Part shown: positions 24,101 to 35,524 of the stretch, in pieces
Layout: each line of letters opens with the position of its first letter
How positions within the stretch are numbered: position 1 is the stretch's first letter
Assembly (NCBI GenBank): GCA_002914845.1
Contig: JXTC01000030.1
Location: 1,408,859-1,472,858, forward strand
Direction: 5' to 3'
Origin: Trema orientale
Lineage: Eukaryota > Streptophyta > Magnoliopsida > Rosales > Cannabaceae
DNA length: 64,000 nt
Program-made: the position numbers and the translations under genes
The notes under the pieces: model-generated
The model's database searches: none
What the model saw: the letters and a program-made list of their open reading frames with translations, nothing else
What the model was told of the DNA's origin: nothing

Positions 24101-27100
24101 CAAACACTAACAACATTTTCCGATAGCAAACTGCGATTACTCACCAGAAGCAAAACATAAGAGAGAATTTCATACCTGAATATAGAACACTACAAGAAGA
24201 CTTCCCACAGTTGAAGAAGGATCACCAATAGCATAATCTAACAGGCATTTATGGAGATGTTTTTCTTCATCAGAATTCCAAGGTAACTCTATCATCCTAT
24301 CTACCATGTTTCTTCGTATACATAGATAACAAATTTCAGCCACCAATACCTCCACCCAGTCCTTCCAACTCCTATGTTCACTTTTGGAATCAGCAGATGC
24401 GTCTGCAGATTCCCTAGACTTTTGCTCCCTGAGTTTCATGCACAACATTCTTTGATGTAAAAATGCTTCAGTGAAGAGTCCACACTCTACCCTTACCCGA
24501 ACTGCAGTGACAGCCTCACTGAGTGAAACCAACCATGAAATACCATCTTGCCCAGACCACCTTAAAACCAAAAGAGCTGCATCAGGATTTCCTCTTTCTA
24601 AAAGAACCTGTGCTATCTTAGGATGTGTTGCTGGACCTGAGATCTCCGGAAGAAGGTGACACGCTTCCTAAATAATTTAATATTTTGAAACCAATTAGCA
24701 TGTAAATGAAATCTTCTGCATCAATCATGTAACAAGGCATAGCACTTCTATCGTTTGGAATAAAACAGCAATCATAAGCATACTACATACAAAATCGAAC
24801 TGCAAGGCCTCAAGTAAAGCCCAATGATCAACTAGAACTAAAACACCAAAGCATAACCACAAATTTTATGCGGACCACGTATGATACAAATTTATATTCC
24901 ACATTTAGATAATGTAACACTCTCCCTTGTAAGAGACAAGAATCACTTTCAAGAAAACCAAGGAGTTGAATTAATTCTTTTCTCTGGAATTCAATAAACT
25001 GGTTTTATTGTATATTAATAGTCATAGTTCCAAAAATTTGTTGTAGCATATATAAGCAATCTTCATATAATTGGTTAGTAATGGAGAGAATCAAAAGCAA
25101 GCAAAGTTGCATTCCAACAAGAACATGGCAAAGTTAGCTTACCTGCATAGCCTTATCTGTGAGGTCATCCAGAAGATAGAATATTAAAGATTCCAATAAT
25201 AAATGCCTGGTGATACCAAAAGAAGCAGCAAAGTCCTCTACAATGTGTCTCCATTCCTCATCAGGCATAGTCCAATGCCGATCATATAGGTAATAAAGAA
25301 ACTATCATGAATTAAGGAGAAGACCAGGAGCTTGCCAAAACTAAGAATTCATAGTACTAAGAGCAAAAACCAAAAGAAAGGAAAAATAGAAAAGGATACA
25401 ATTGCTTGCTTTGCCACCACCATATCAGAACTACCACGTAAGAATAGTATATCAATGGCAGCTCTAAGACTTTCAAATGGATAGCATCCAACAAGCCCCT
25501 CTATCTTAGACCTGAAGATTGATGAAATTCCATCCTTCTGCAAGTATGCAACTTTTAATTCCTCCCCCATATCCTGTGCATCTCCCTGCTCTATCTCAAG
25601 ATTAGTCAGTGCATCTTCAATGAACAAAGATCCCTCCAGTCTAACAGAGTCTTCAAAATTATTTATTGCATCAGGCCATGAACGCCTAATTGCAGCTGAT
25701 TTCCTTTCACGAACAAGGGCACGCCATGACGTGGCACTATCATGACGAGACTGCACATTCTCTAGGAATTGATGTCGTATGCACCAAATCATAATCTCCA
25801 AATGCTGAAAATCAAAACTGTTATTGAAAGAAAAGACTAAACCTTATATGCAGAAAACAAGAATGTTCTATACAATAGATGGCATTAGAAACTGTGCTAA
25901 AAAAAAAAAAAAAGGTGGAATCAAACAATAAAAGAAGCATAACCCAATTAATTAAAATAATCTTTATGTTGAAGAAATAAAATATATCATTTACAAATCT
26001 ACTTCCAAAAAGTCAAGATATGTGGCGTATTCCAAACTCTAAAATCCTGTACGCTGTCACAATTTACATGTTCAGAAATTTTATGTTCAACCTTATACTC
26101 TTTTGATATATGAGCAATTAGTACAAACATAAATATTAAGAATATTATTCGCTAAAATGAAGCGACTTGTAATATGATCTTTTTAGGTTTGTGTGTGTCT
26201 GGGTTGTTTTGTGATTAACAAATGCCCCACGTCTGTGGAATGTGTGCTTCTGAGCTCTTTTACAAGGCCTGACACTCTTAGCTATGTATTTGGATTTAGC
26301 ACTTATAGGCAATATATGCACACCCATGATCTAGTAGAAAAAATATATCCAAATTTTAAACAAAACAAAAATGAGGTCACACATCATAGCAAATCAACAA
26401 ATACAAATCATAATTGTCAATGTTTAGACCTGCTTTGTCTTCAATATGCTTTCTTGAAGGAAGTGCAAATCATAAAGCTGAGCCGCTAGAGAACCCGTAA
26501 AAGATGACTCTAAAACTTCAAGCACATGGGATATGCCAGCCAGCCGGGCAGAATACTTAAGAAGTGTACTTAACCTACTTTTCATTTCAGTTACTTCAAG
26601 ATTATCTAAGATCCATGTTAAGATATACACACCATCAAATATTAAATATATAGGGCAAAGGATAACAATTATATTCAGTCATCAAAAAAATCTCAAAAAC
26701 TTTTTAAGGATACAAATCCCTTGAAGCTCCATTATGATATTGCTGAATGTCCGCTTACACCAGTCTTTGACAACAACTTCGTCCAACAAGAAAGCAATGA
26801 CAGGATCGCTAGACACAGCATTTTCATCCATACAAACATCTGTAACATCTGTTGATTTCTGTTAAAGAAAACATGAACAGTAAACAACTTCATGTAGATA
26901 AAAATATCCATCAAAAAAAATAAATAAATAAGACTCTTGGGATGATCTTTTAAATTCTCAGCTTCACAGTTGACTCATTCTCAAAATACTAATTGCAGAG
27001 GCCATAAGGAATAAAGAACTAAACTATCTTCCAGAAATTGTCCATAAAGGTGATTCAAAGACCATGGAATTTTGGTAAACTGAATTGACCGTGAGCCTCA

Positions 27101-28173
27101 AAATTTAGAAGAACAGAATAAAACAAAAGAAATAAAAGAAGACACAATGGAAGGATACAATGGCATATCAAAGAAACTAAATTGTTCTCCAGAGCAACAT
27201 CAAACAACAAATACAGGTGTAAGACATCCACAGTTATCTGCTCTTCTCCCTCTTCCTTTTCTTGAAATCTATCGTCATATCTTTTCGATATAAGGCCAGC
27301 ATCAATGCACTCATAGTAAAGGCGAGGACGTAGACTAACACCACTCTTTTCCTTCAGTATTGGGATCCTACAAATGGGGCAAAGATCACACCGTTGACTA
27401 CATTCTGTACATAATGAAGCATGTCCACAAGAGTTCAATGCAGACTCTACGCAGCGTCCGCAGCTTCTCAAGTCTCTTGTTGCTCGACAACGCTCAACTT
27501 TCGCCTCATTGCATAACTCAGTAAGATCGATAGATGCCAAATGCTCCAATGCTTCCTATAAATTGTAAATAAATAATATATAATTCTATCAATAAAAGCA
27601 ACTGATTGATAATTGTGGTTTCGAACAGTAGTTAGTAGCTACCATAACTGAGTCCTGATACTATATCTAATACCACTCTCCATAAAAGTCTAAAACTTCA
27701 CGAAGCCTAACATCATAATTTGTATTCGATTCGTAAACTAAACGTATGAAATTTAATACAAGAACACTAATACCCTTCGGAAAATAATAATAAATTTAGC
27801 ATTAGCGAAAATTAGAACTAAAAACTATTGTTTCATAAGAATTAAGCAATCTCGTTGCTAAGACCTAAAGATTCACTTCTCAAACACTTCCATAAATAGA
27901 AGAAGCAGAAATTTGTTCCAGTTTTAACCCAGACAAAGAAATTAAATTTACCAAAATAAAACATGCCAAAGGGGAATCTCCGTATGGAAACAGCTAGGGT
28001 TTTACGAACTAGATAAGCGAAATTCAAAAATGCATAAAGAATCGCTAAAAAGGGTGCACCTGAACAGCCCGGCGACTATAATTGGGTTGACGGAGCTGAG
28101 AACCAGAAGCCGTGGCAGTGCCGCCATCGACGAAGCTCGAAGGTTCTGCCGGACCATTGATTCGCTTCTCCAT
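21180..28173 (-). CDS. HOS1: E3 ubiquitin-protein ligase HOS1
   Basis: HOS1 is a RING-type E3 ligase associated with the nuclear pore. In Arabidopsis it targets ICE1 (cold signalling) and CONSTANS (flowering), and acts in FLC regulation and mRNA export. Ten exons join in frame with GT-AG introns: 28173-28060, 27555-27159, 26848-26714, 26605-26430, 25804-25400, 25301-25143, 24667-24176, 22909-22772, 22213-21507 and 21357-21180, giving 966 residues (Arabidopsis about 927). The start is MEKRINGPAEPSSF. The atypical RING spans about 70-101, with C70-x2-C73, C81-G-H83, C87-x2-C90, C94-x2-C97 and C100. The middle (about 130-700) is the ELYS-like helical region, with near-identity to Arabidopsis in blocks such as DVCMDENAVSSDPVIAFLLD and RVRVECGLFTEAF. 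The tail is Ser/Pro-rich and ends in a conserved RWRSDETSDEED motif and a basic RRSRRLAKR that could serve as a nuclear signal. It appears fully intact. Confidence 0.96.
22607..22623. repeat. Poly-C tract in a HOS1 intron
   Basis: A run of 17 C on the plus strand (G-run in the HOS1 transcript) inside the intron between exons 8 and 9. Homopolymers of C are rare in this AT-rich window; length is likely polymorphic and error-prone. Confidence 0.9.
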
Positions 28174-28489
28174 TTTGAAGTAAGAATGAGCCTGAGAAGT
28201 TGCACCGATGCTAAAATGGCTCCAAAACCCTAAGCAGGAATAAACAGCGTCAGGGGGAGAGAGAGAGATGGACTATAACGGAGAGAATTAGGGCTAAGGG
28301 AACGACGCCATTGGTGGTCAGAGAGCGAGAGCGAGAGGGAGAAGGGTTTTGAAAAAGACGGTACGGACATTTGGCAATTCGGGATTTTGGCGACCGCGGT
28401 CTCCAAGCGGCAAGTTCAACCCGCAGGTTGGTATTTTGCGTTTCGGGTTGGGTTGGGCTGGACTGGGCTAGAACCCAAAACTACATGGG
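28174..28489 (-). promoter_or_regulatory. HOS1 5' leader and proximal promoter region
   Basis: This holds the start-proximal DNA of HOS1. A GA-rich stretch (about 28257-28342, several GAGAGA and GAGCGAGAGC words on the plus strand, so CT-rich in the transcript) is typical of plant 5' leaders. No TATA box is convincing. Confidence 0.45.
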
Positions 28490-28509
28490 AAAAGTCATAA
28501 ATACTCGTT

Positions 28510-30349
28510 AAATTAAGGTAAGTAGGAGTCTTTTGCCCGTTTTTTACTTTTTTAAGAGTAATTCTCAAAATTTCTTTTCTAGGAGTCCAAGAAAAGTCAA
28601 AATACTAAAATATCCTTCCAGCTCAAAACACCCATTATCCAAACGTCAAATTCCCATCTTTCAACCTAAACCTAAACCTAATCTTCTCCTTCTCCTCCAT
28701 TGCCACCCAAGCTGCCGTGTAGTCTGAATACTCGACCCTCCCAAGCCGACCAAACCCAACCTACCTCCACCTCCTTCAATGCTTCTTTCTCTCTACCACC
28801 CTCGCGAACTCGCTTAGTCTACTCGGCCCCAAAAGCTACCAGCCAAGCCGACTTCTGCCGCCCCCAAGATCTCGACTTCGGCCACCAGCTCGAGCAGCCA
28901 CGTCTACACCTCTGGCTCTAACTACAAGATCTCTACCAACACATCCATCTTGAGCCGCATACATCTCCGCTCCAGCTCGAGCGGCCACCAAGAGCTTCCT
29001 CACAAGTTTCGGAGGAAAAAGGTTTGACTACCTTTTTTTCGTTGGTTTTTAACTCTTTGTTATACTTTGCCTACCTTTTACTTGATAAATTACCTAAATG
29101 AAGTTTTCTTCACTTTGTAGTTCTGTAATGACTTCCATATGTTTGATGAATTGTCTAAATGAAGTTTTTACTCATTGATGGCTTTTGTTTGTGTTAAAAA
29201 TTGAATATTTCAGTATGTAATAATCAATGGGTGGAATATTGTGTGTTTTTGAATGATTTTGGGCTGAATTTGTGATTACAAATGGATTTTGGGACTGATT
29301 TTGTGTGTATTGGATTGATTTGTAACAATGACAGTTTTCTGTGTGATGGATCGTCACAAATTGTGCCGAAGAATGACAGAGACCAAGAGGAAAGTGTAAT
29401 TTTGTGTGTTTTTGGAATCATTTTGGACTGAATTTGTGACTACAAACGAATTTTAAGACTGATTTTTATGTGTGTTGGATTGATTTGTGACAATGACAGC
29501 TTTTTGTATGTTGGATCATCACAAATTATGTTGGATCATCACAAATTATGACAATTTTTGTAAGGCATGCACAAATATTGTGACTAGCTGTCACAAATCA
29601 GGTTTCGTTGCACAAAATTATGACTGTCATGAATTATGTATTTGGTATCACATGTATATATATATAAAGCCATTGAATTTGTTGTCCAATGTGAATGCGT
29701 ATTTTGCTTTTGTAAGGTAGACACAAAATTTGTGACAAATGGTCACAAATCAAGGTTACATGATACAAAAATTATGACTGTCATGAATTATGTGATTGTT
29801 AGTATCACATATATTGACTAATAATAGAGAAAATGTCATGATTTTTCTTATAAAATTAAATTTGTATTAAACAAATATTACTACGCCATTGTTGTCTAAT
29901 AGGGAATAATACTTATCTTCTTTTGTAATGTTGGCACAAATTTTATTACTAAGAGTCACAAATCATGATAACATGTCAAGATAGTACGTAATAAAATCTC
30001 ACAGTGTCCGTAACAACGTAAAATATACTATGACCTTGAGTCCCAAAATTGTGACCACGAGTCACAAATTGTGACTACTTCAAAGTTAGTAACAATGGAA
30101 AACAAAATTTCTTATTCTAAAAAAAAAAAAAATTCTTTAAAAAAATTTGAAATGATAAGCTGTCAAAAAATTGTGACAAGTGGTCACACAACTTGGTATC
30201 GCATAAGGGCATTTTCGGAATGAGCATTTTTTCTCTCTCCAAAAACTGCTAGAAATGTAATTTTTTGCTCCTAGAAAAGAAATTTTGAAAACACTCCTAG
30301 AAAAGTAAAGTCAAGACAAAACATTCCTATCCACCTTAATTTTCCCATT
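28510..30349. mobile_element. Non-autonomous TIR transposon of about 1.8 kb
   Basis: Inverted ends of about 80 bp: the left arm runs AAATTAAGGT to TCAAAATTTCTTTTCTAGGA (about 28510-28583), the right arm the reverse, from CTCCTAGAAAAGAAATTTTG (about 30269) to CACCTTAATTT (about 30344). The interior starts with a GC-richer, proline-rich-looking 300 bp (about 28680-29000) unlike its surroundings, then about 1 kb crowded with GTCACAAA/TTTGTGAC words in both orientations (29220-30190). Dense subterminal repeats of this kind suggest a CACTA- or Mutator-type element. No transposase is seen, and no clear target duplication. Confidence 0.6.
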
Positions 30350-30550
30350 CAATACCATATTTTCATAAATACACGTTTTTATACCTTTTTAGAGAAACAT
30401 AAAACCACTAATGTTTCACTTATGTAATATATATTATGGTATATATTTCTGTACATTAAATAATATACATTTTATAAATAAAAGTTATACTAAAAATTGG
30501 TATACATTTCAACACGTATTGTAGGTCAAATTTATAATGAAAGATGTAAA

Positions 30551-31278
30551 TAGAGACGGACCCATGTTGGGGCGAGTGAGGGCCACTGCCCCTACTCAGC
30601 TTTTTAAAATTATAGATTTACCTGATTTTTTGTTTATCTTTTCAAATATATCTTTTTCTTTGGCTCCACTCATTTTTCAGTACCTATACATTAATTTTCA
30701 TTTATTTTTGAATCATACATATTTATTGTCATTTGTTTTCCTAATATGCTCATATGGTCATACTCAACATTTTCTATTTACGTTATTATATCTCTCAAAA
30801 TCCTATATAGTCTCCATACATTTATTTTCTTATTTCTCTTTTTTTTTCCTTAACTTTCTATTTTCACTACTTTTCGAAAATAAGAACTTTCTTGTTTAAA
30901 TTTTAATAAGAATATTAAAATCTGTAAAATTATGATAATCAATCAATTGATAAAGAACTTATTACAATGAACATAGTTTTGAAAAAAAATAAAAATAAAG
31001 ACTGATAATGTCTTTTAAAATTTATTTTTAGATTATTTTGATTGAGTACATTAAGAAGGAAAAATATTGTTAATTGAATTGACGATAAAGTTATCATATA
31101 ATACTTTTGAAATATATGAACTTCAGTAGATAACATTTATCATTTGTTAATTAAACTATATTAAAATTTTATTACTAAGTAATTAAATCTTATTTCATAT
31201 GATTGTTTCTTCTTTGAAAAAAAAAATCTTGTTCTTATATTACGCCCCCACTGCAATGATATCCTAGATTCGTCACTG
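30551..31278. mobile_element. hAT-type non-autonomous element, 728 bp
   Basis: Ends are TAGAGACGGACCCATG and, inverted, CTAGATTCGTCACTG. The flanking 8 bp are GATGTAAA (30543-30550) and GATATAAA (31279-31286), one mismatch, as expected of an aged hAT duplication. A paralogous MITE near 31823 reads through the same site without the insert (ATAATGAAAAATATAAACCA). The interior is AT-rich with no transposase. Confidence 0.78.
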
Positions 31279-31579
31279 GATATAAACCATGATAAACAAG
31301 TAATTATAAATATATACCATTCATATTTTATACCTCATTGGTAAAAATTTATATTATAAATGTATATCACTCATATTTTTTAATGAAATGTACACCATAA
31401 AAACAAGTACTTTTGAAAGAAAAATTAAAAATGAGTATTTATGAAAATAAGTATAAAAAAAACATATTGGGTGTAAATTTCTCAAACTACATTCAACAAA
31501 ACCCAACCCGTTATGGAAAGTATGGCCTAGCTTGTCTCGTCCTGAGAACTTTCGTAAGTAGCAACTCTAAAATATCTTT

Positions 31580-32065
31580 GGGAAAAGTTTATAAGTACCC
31601 GTTTTTAAAACCATATTTCTATAAATACTTATTTTTTATTTTTATTTCGTAAATACACATTTTTGGAGAAATATAGACCACCGCTGTTTTACACATGAAA
31701 TGTAGACTACGGTATATATTTAATACATAGAATGTATACCATCGTCTATATTTCATGAATAAAAATTACACTAAAAATTAGCACACATTTTAAATGTAGA
31801 CCATAGGCTAAATTTATAATGAAAAATATAAACCATGGAAAACATTTACATTGTAAATGTATATCATTCATATTAATGTATACCATTTATATTTTAAATA
31901 TGAAATGTGTACCTCGTGATAAAATTTTACATTGTAAATATGGACCACTCATATTTTGCATATAAAATATGGACTATAAAAACGGATATTTTTGAAAGAA
32001 AATTAAAAATAAGTATTTATGAAAATAAGTTTTAAAAACGGGTGCTAGGCGTAAATTTCTCAATA
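31580..32065. mobile_element. MITE copy Y (uninterrupted relative of copy X)
   Basis: About 485 bp with long imperfect inverted ends: AAGTACCCGTTTTTAAAACC at about 31593 and AAGTTTTAAAAACGGGTGCT at about 32027. The interior is a series of AATGTAGACCAT/ATGTATACCAT-like words on both strands. Non-coding. Confidence 0.65.
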
Positions 32066-32520
32066 TAAGTTGAGCTTCTTAGCCTAATGGCCTAATTTTC
32101 GCATTATCTAAAACATTGTCATTTTTCGAAAACTATTAAAATAGCCGAATTTATCAAAAACACCAAAATAAATCAATTCTATGAAAAATATATCAATATC
32201 ATACACTATCAAAATTCTTATATTTTGTATAAAATTGATATACTAATAAAAAATCAATATAATATACAAACATAAAATTGATATATTTTAGATAAAATTG
32301 ATTTACTAAAAAATGGCTATACTAATAAAAAAAATAATATAATATACAAAATTGATATACAAACATAAAATTGATGTATTTTAGATAAACTTAATTTACT
32401 AAAAAATGGCCATTTAACAAAATAAAATGAAAAAAGGGCCATTTATTAAATAGATGTATAAATGGCCATTGTTTGAATTAATGTTCAAAAAAAAAAGAAG
32501 AAGAATAAGAAGAAGATGAA
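32066..32520. other. AT-rich intergenic stretch
   Basis: Short repeated words (AAAATTGATATACTAATAAA and variants near 32230-32390) hint at a local duplication; otherwise nothing. Confidence 0.4.
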
Positions 32521-32521
32521 G

Positions 32522-35100
32522 TGTCACGACCCATACCCCAGGCCAGTGGCAGAAGAGGAATTTCACAAGTGGAAATTCATAATTTGTTTTAGAAAATTTT
32601 AGAAACTTCAATTTTTCAGAAAAACGACAACTAGTTGAAAAACAACAGTTTCTGTAAAAGTTTATAAAAATAGTCCAAATTATAAATTCCCACAGTTTGT
32701 GATCACCACTAGACGTAGACTGTTAATAATAGTATTAAAACATACATGTGCATCACCATTGTCATCACACGTAGGCATAATAGATAATACAGGCTAAATC
32801 CAAAGTGTGAGCCTTAAATGTTATTACAATTCCAAATTGAGTTGTTAAGTAGTTACCAACTATTAAACTAGAACAATCTTCCAGTCCTAGTCACTCCGCT
32901 CCGGAGTTACCCAAGTCACACTGTACACCACCTGAGAGGGAAAAGATAAGGGGGTGAGCATTTACATGCTCAGTAGGAATTCAATTACCTTTTTAGTATG
33001 AATGCAACTTCTGAAACCTACATGGTTAGTACCTTTCTAAAATCCAATTATAAAACAAGTTTGCAAATGATCAAGAGTAATCACATATTCACATTCAAAA
33101 TCAAAACCAAAGTCACTATGTTCATAATCATGCTGTATATATCATAAATCAACCAAGTATAAGTATATCTATGAGCTCCTATCCTCTCATCACGGTCTTG
33201 TAATACCTCTTGAACAGAGGTACCCAGCATCCTGACACTACCCGGAGGTGTGTCAGCAAAACTTGCGCAGGGGCCTAGGTCTCTCACCTAGCGCTGCAGC
33301 AACTCGCCAGCGATCTAAATACCATGATGCTAAAATAGAACTCAAGTGTATGATTCTATGGTAGGTACAACATATCATAAAGTGTGTAATAACCATGCAT
33401 CAAGTATATCAAGAAATCATGCTTTAAAACTCATTTAGTATTATTCTGGGATTTTCAGAAAATTGGGCAGCATAACGGCTGTATTTTCCCAAACCAAAAT
33501 TTTTAAACCTGCTTAAAAATCATACAAACCAATCCCAAAACAATCTAATCCATTTCAACAGTTCAAAATTCCACCAAATATCCAATCAAATCCATAAAAT
33601 CCATGAAAATCGACAATTTCAAGAAATAGGTCATAATGCATAATTCAAAACAAAATAAGTTGAAAACTTAGTAATTGAACCCCTACCTCGCCTGGATAGC
33701 TAGACTAAGCTATTGGCGCTCGTAGATTCTCCCATTGGTCACCCGGTCGCTCGGAAAGTCGTTGGGATCCCGTGAGCTTACTTTGAGGGGTGACTTTTCA
33801 AAGGAAGCCTCAATTTGCGAAACGGAGATCACCACTGAATTCAGAGCACCCAAAAACATTGGGTTAGACATATAATTCAATTAATTTGGGCCTCGGGCCT
33901 GTGGCACGCAAATCGAGGCGAAATCCCGAGCCTCGTGTCTCGAATTTCGTGCCAACTCAAAACCTATTGATGTTTTATATCAAAACTCATCTCTTGATCT
34001 TACTTAGTCCATTTCCGAAGTCCAATTTCAATTTCGCGGCCTCTAGCTCAAGTTTGGGTTTAATTAGAAACTAATTAGAAAAGTTATAAAAATGTCATTT
34101 CTGAAAATATTTAGTTAAATACCACAAAATTCAGACCTGAATTTCTCTCAATCTACCCATCCATTTTCAACAAAATTTTCACTCTTGTTCTTATTTTAAC
34201 CTATATTTTCATCCTTCAAAGTTTCATGAGCATTGGATGAACATAATAAAATAATTGCACAATTACCAATTTTTCGTGACGAAAATGCCATAAAAACTTT
34301 TAAACGCTCACCGGAGCTTCTTGACTGGAAATTTGTGGCGGCAAGGGGTTGTGCTCAACTCAAGGGAGCTTGGGCTTCCTTTTCACGGCGGTGGGCGGCG
34401 GCTAAAGTGGCCGGAATGATGAAAAACTACCGCGAAACGTCGCGGGTTACGCTCGACTTCGCAAGCTGCTTGCCGCGGCTGGGTGGCGCGACGAGCGGAG
34501 CTGGTCGGTGGCGAGCCGTCGTCGGCTACCTGGGGAGTTGCTGGCCGAAGCTCGCGGTCTGTGGTGGTGCCGGTTGCCGGCGGGAGTGCTGCACAAAGAA
34601 GGCCGAAAGAAGAAGAAGAAGAAGAAGAAGAAGATGAAGAAAGAGAGGAAAGAGCAAGGAAAAGGAAGAGAGAGAGAGAAAAAAAAACGTGTATATGTAT
34701 ATCTGATTTTTTTTTTAAACCTGGTCAAAAGACTAAAATTCCCCTTAGAAAACTAGGTTTTTACACGAAGAACATTTCGTATAAAAACTATCAAATAGCA
34801 GTTAATTAATATAATTTTGAAGTATAATATTCTTTTACCAAAACTAACCCTAGTATGTTTTAAATCTCAATTAGCTAATAAAAATATATTAGAGCAAATT
34901 TGAAAGTTCATGATAAATACCGTTGTAAAACTAAATAATTAAAACACCTGCTAAACATAAAAGTTGAGGCCGAATGAATAGTCACTTATCCTAATTTCCT
35001 TGAGGAGGAAATTATGATCTATGGGCTTCTCGTAAATCGCTTCGGCCTTACGGTAAAATTCATGCTTCTATGGTCTGCCACAGATTCTCAGTTTTACTTT
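32522..35100. repeat. Unclassified large interspersed repeat, TGTCACGACCC type
   Basis: It begins at TGTCACGACCCATACCCC and includes words I recognise from high-copy plant repeats, such as GGGTGAGCATTTACATGCTC at about 32952 and TCACCCGGTCGCTCGGAAAG at about 33739. A GC-rich portion (34310-34600) ends in an AAG-repeat run (34607-34640), then a tail with TTCGGCCTTACGGTAAAATT near 35040. It may derive from an LTR-type or large non-autonomous element, but I see no coding domain or paired ends, so the class is open. It looks old. Boundaries are approximate. Confidence 0.45.
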
Positions 35101-35114
35101 GAACTTTTACGAAA

Positions 35115-35469
35115 GGGATAACTGCAAAAAAAATCTTGAAGTTTGGATATTCTGCAATTTAAACCCTGAAGTTTGAACTCTGCAAAATAATACCCTGAGA
35201 TTAAGAATTTCTGAAAATTTATACCCTGGACAAATTTTTTGACCAATTTTAGGAACGAAAAAATAATAATATCCTCAATTAAAACTAGATAAATCCATAT
35301 TATTCATCTTAATTTTGAGGATATTATTGTATTTTATCAGTTAAAAAATCAACACAAGGTATTAATTTTTAGAAAATCGTAATCTCAGAGTATTATTTTG
35401 CGGAATCCAAACTTCAGAGTTTAAATTGCAGAACATCCAAACATGAGGGTATTTTTTTGCAATTATCCC
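35115..35469. mobile_element. MULE-type MITE, copy 2 of 3
   Basis: 355 bp; same family as 2824-3180 and 61144-61498. Ends are GGGATAACTGCAAAAAAAAT and TTTTTTGCAATTATCCC. A perfect 9-bp duplication TTTACGAAA lies at 35106-35114 and 35470-35478. Confidence 0.92.
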
Positions 35470-35524
35470 TTTACGAAATTTGTGCATTGGTAGCAATTTA
35501 GTTCCTTTTTATTTTACTTTTTCA

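Larger units (their letters stand above)
28490..31490. mobile_element. MITE copy X, split by two nested insertions
   Basis: Pieces at about 28490-28509, 30350-30550 and 31279-31490 together resemble the neighbouring MITE at 31580-32065. The outer end GGGAAAAGTCATAAATACTC at 28490 matches GGGAAAAGTTTATAAGTACC at 31580, and both end in GTAAATTTCTCA. The gap 30551-31278 is a hAT element whose empty site is preserved in the neighbour. The larger gap, about 28510-30349, is a second TIR element. The left junction is based on about 20 bp and is less secure. Confidence 0.55.

Noticed and set aside
34233-34809. Overlapping GC-rich frames on both strands
   Set aside because: They lie in an interspersed repeat, end in an AAG run, are open in several frames at once and show no domain.
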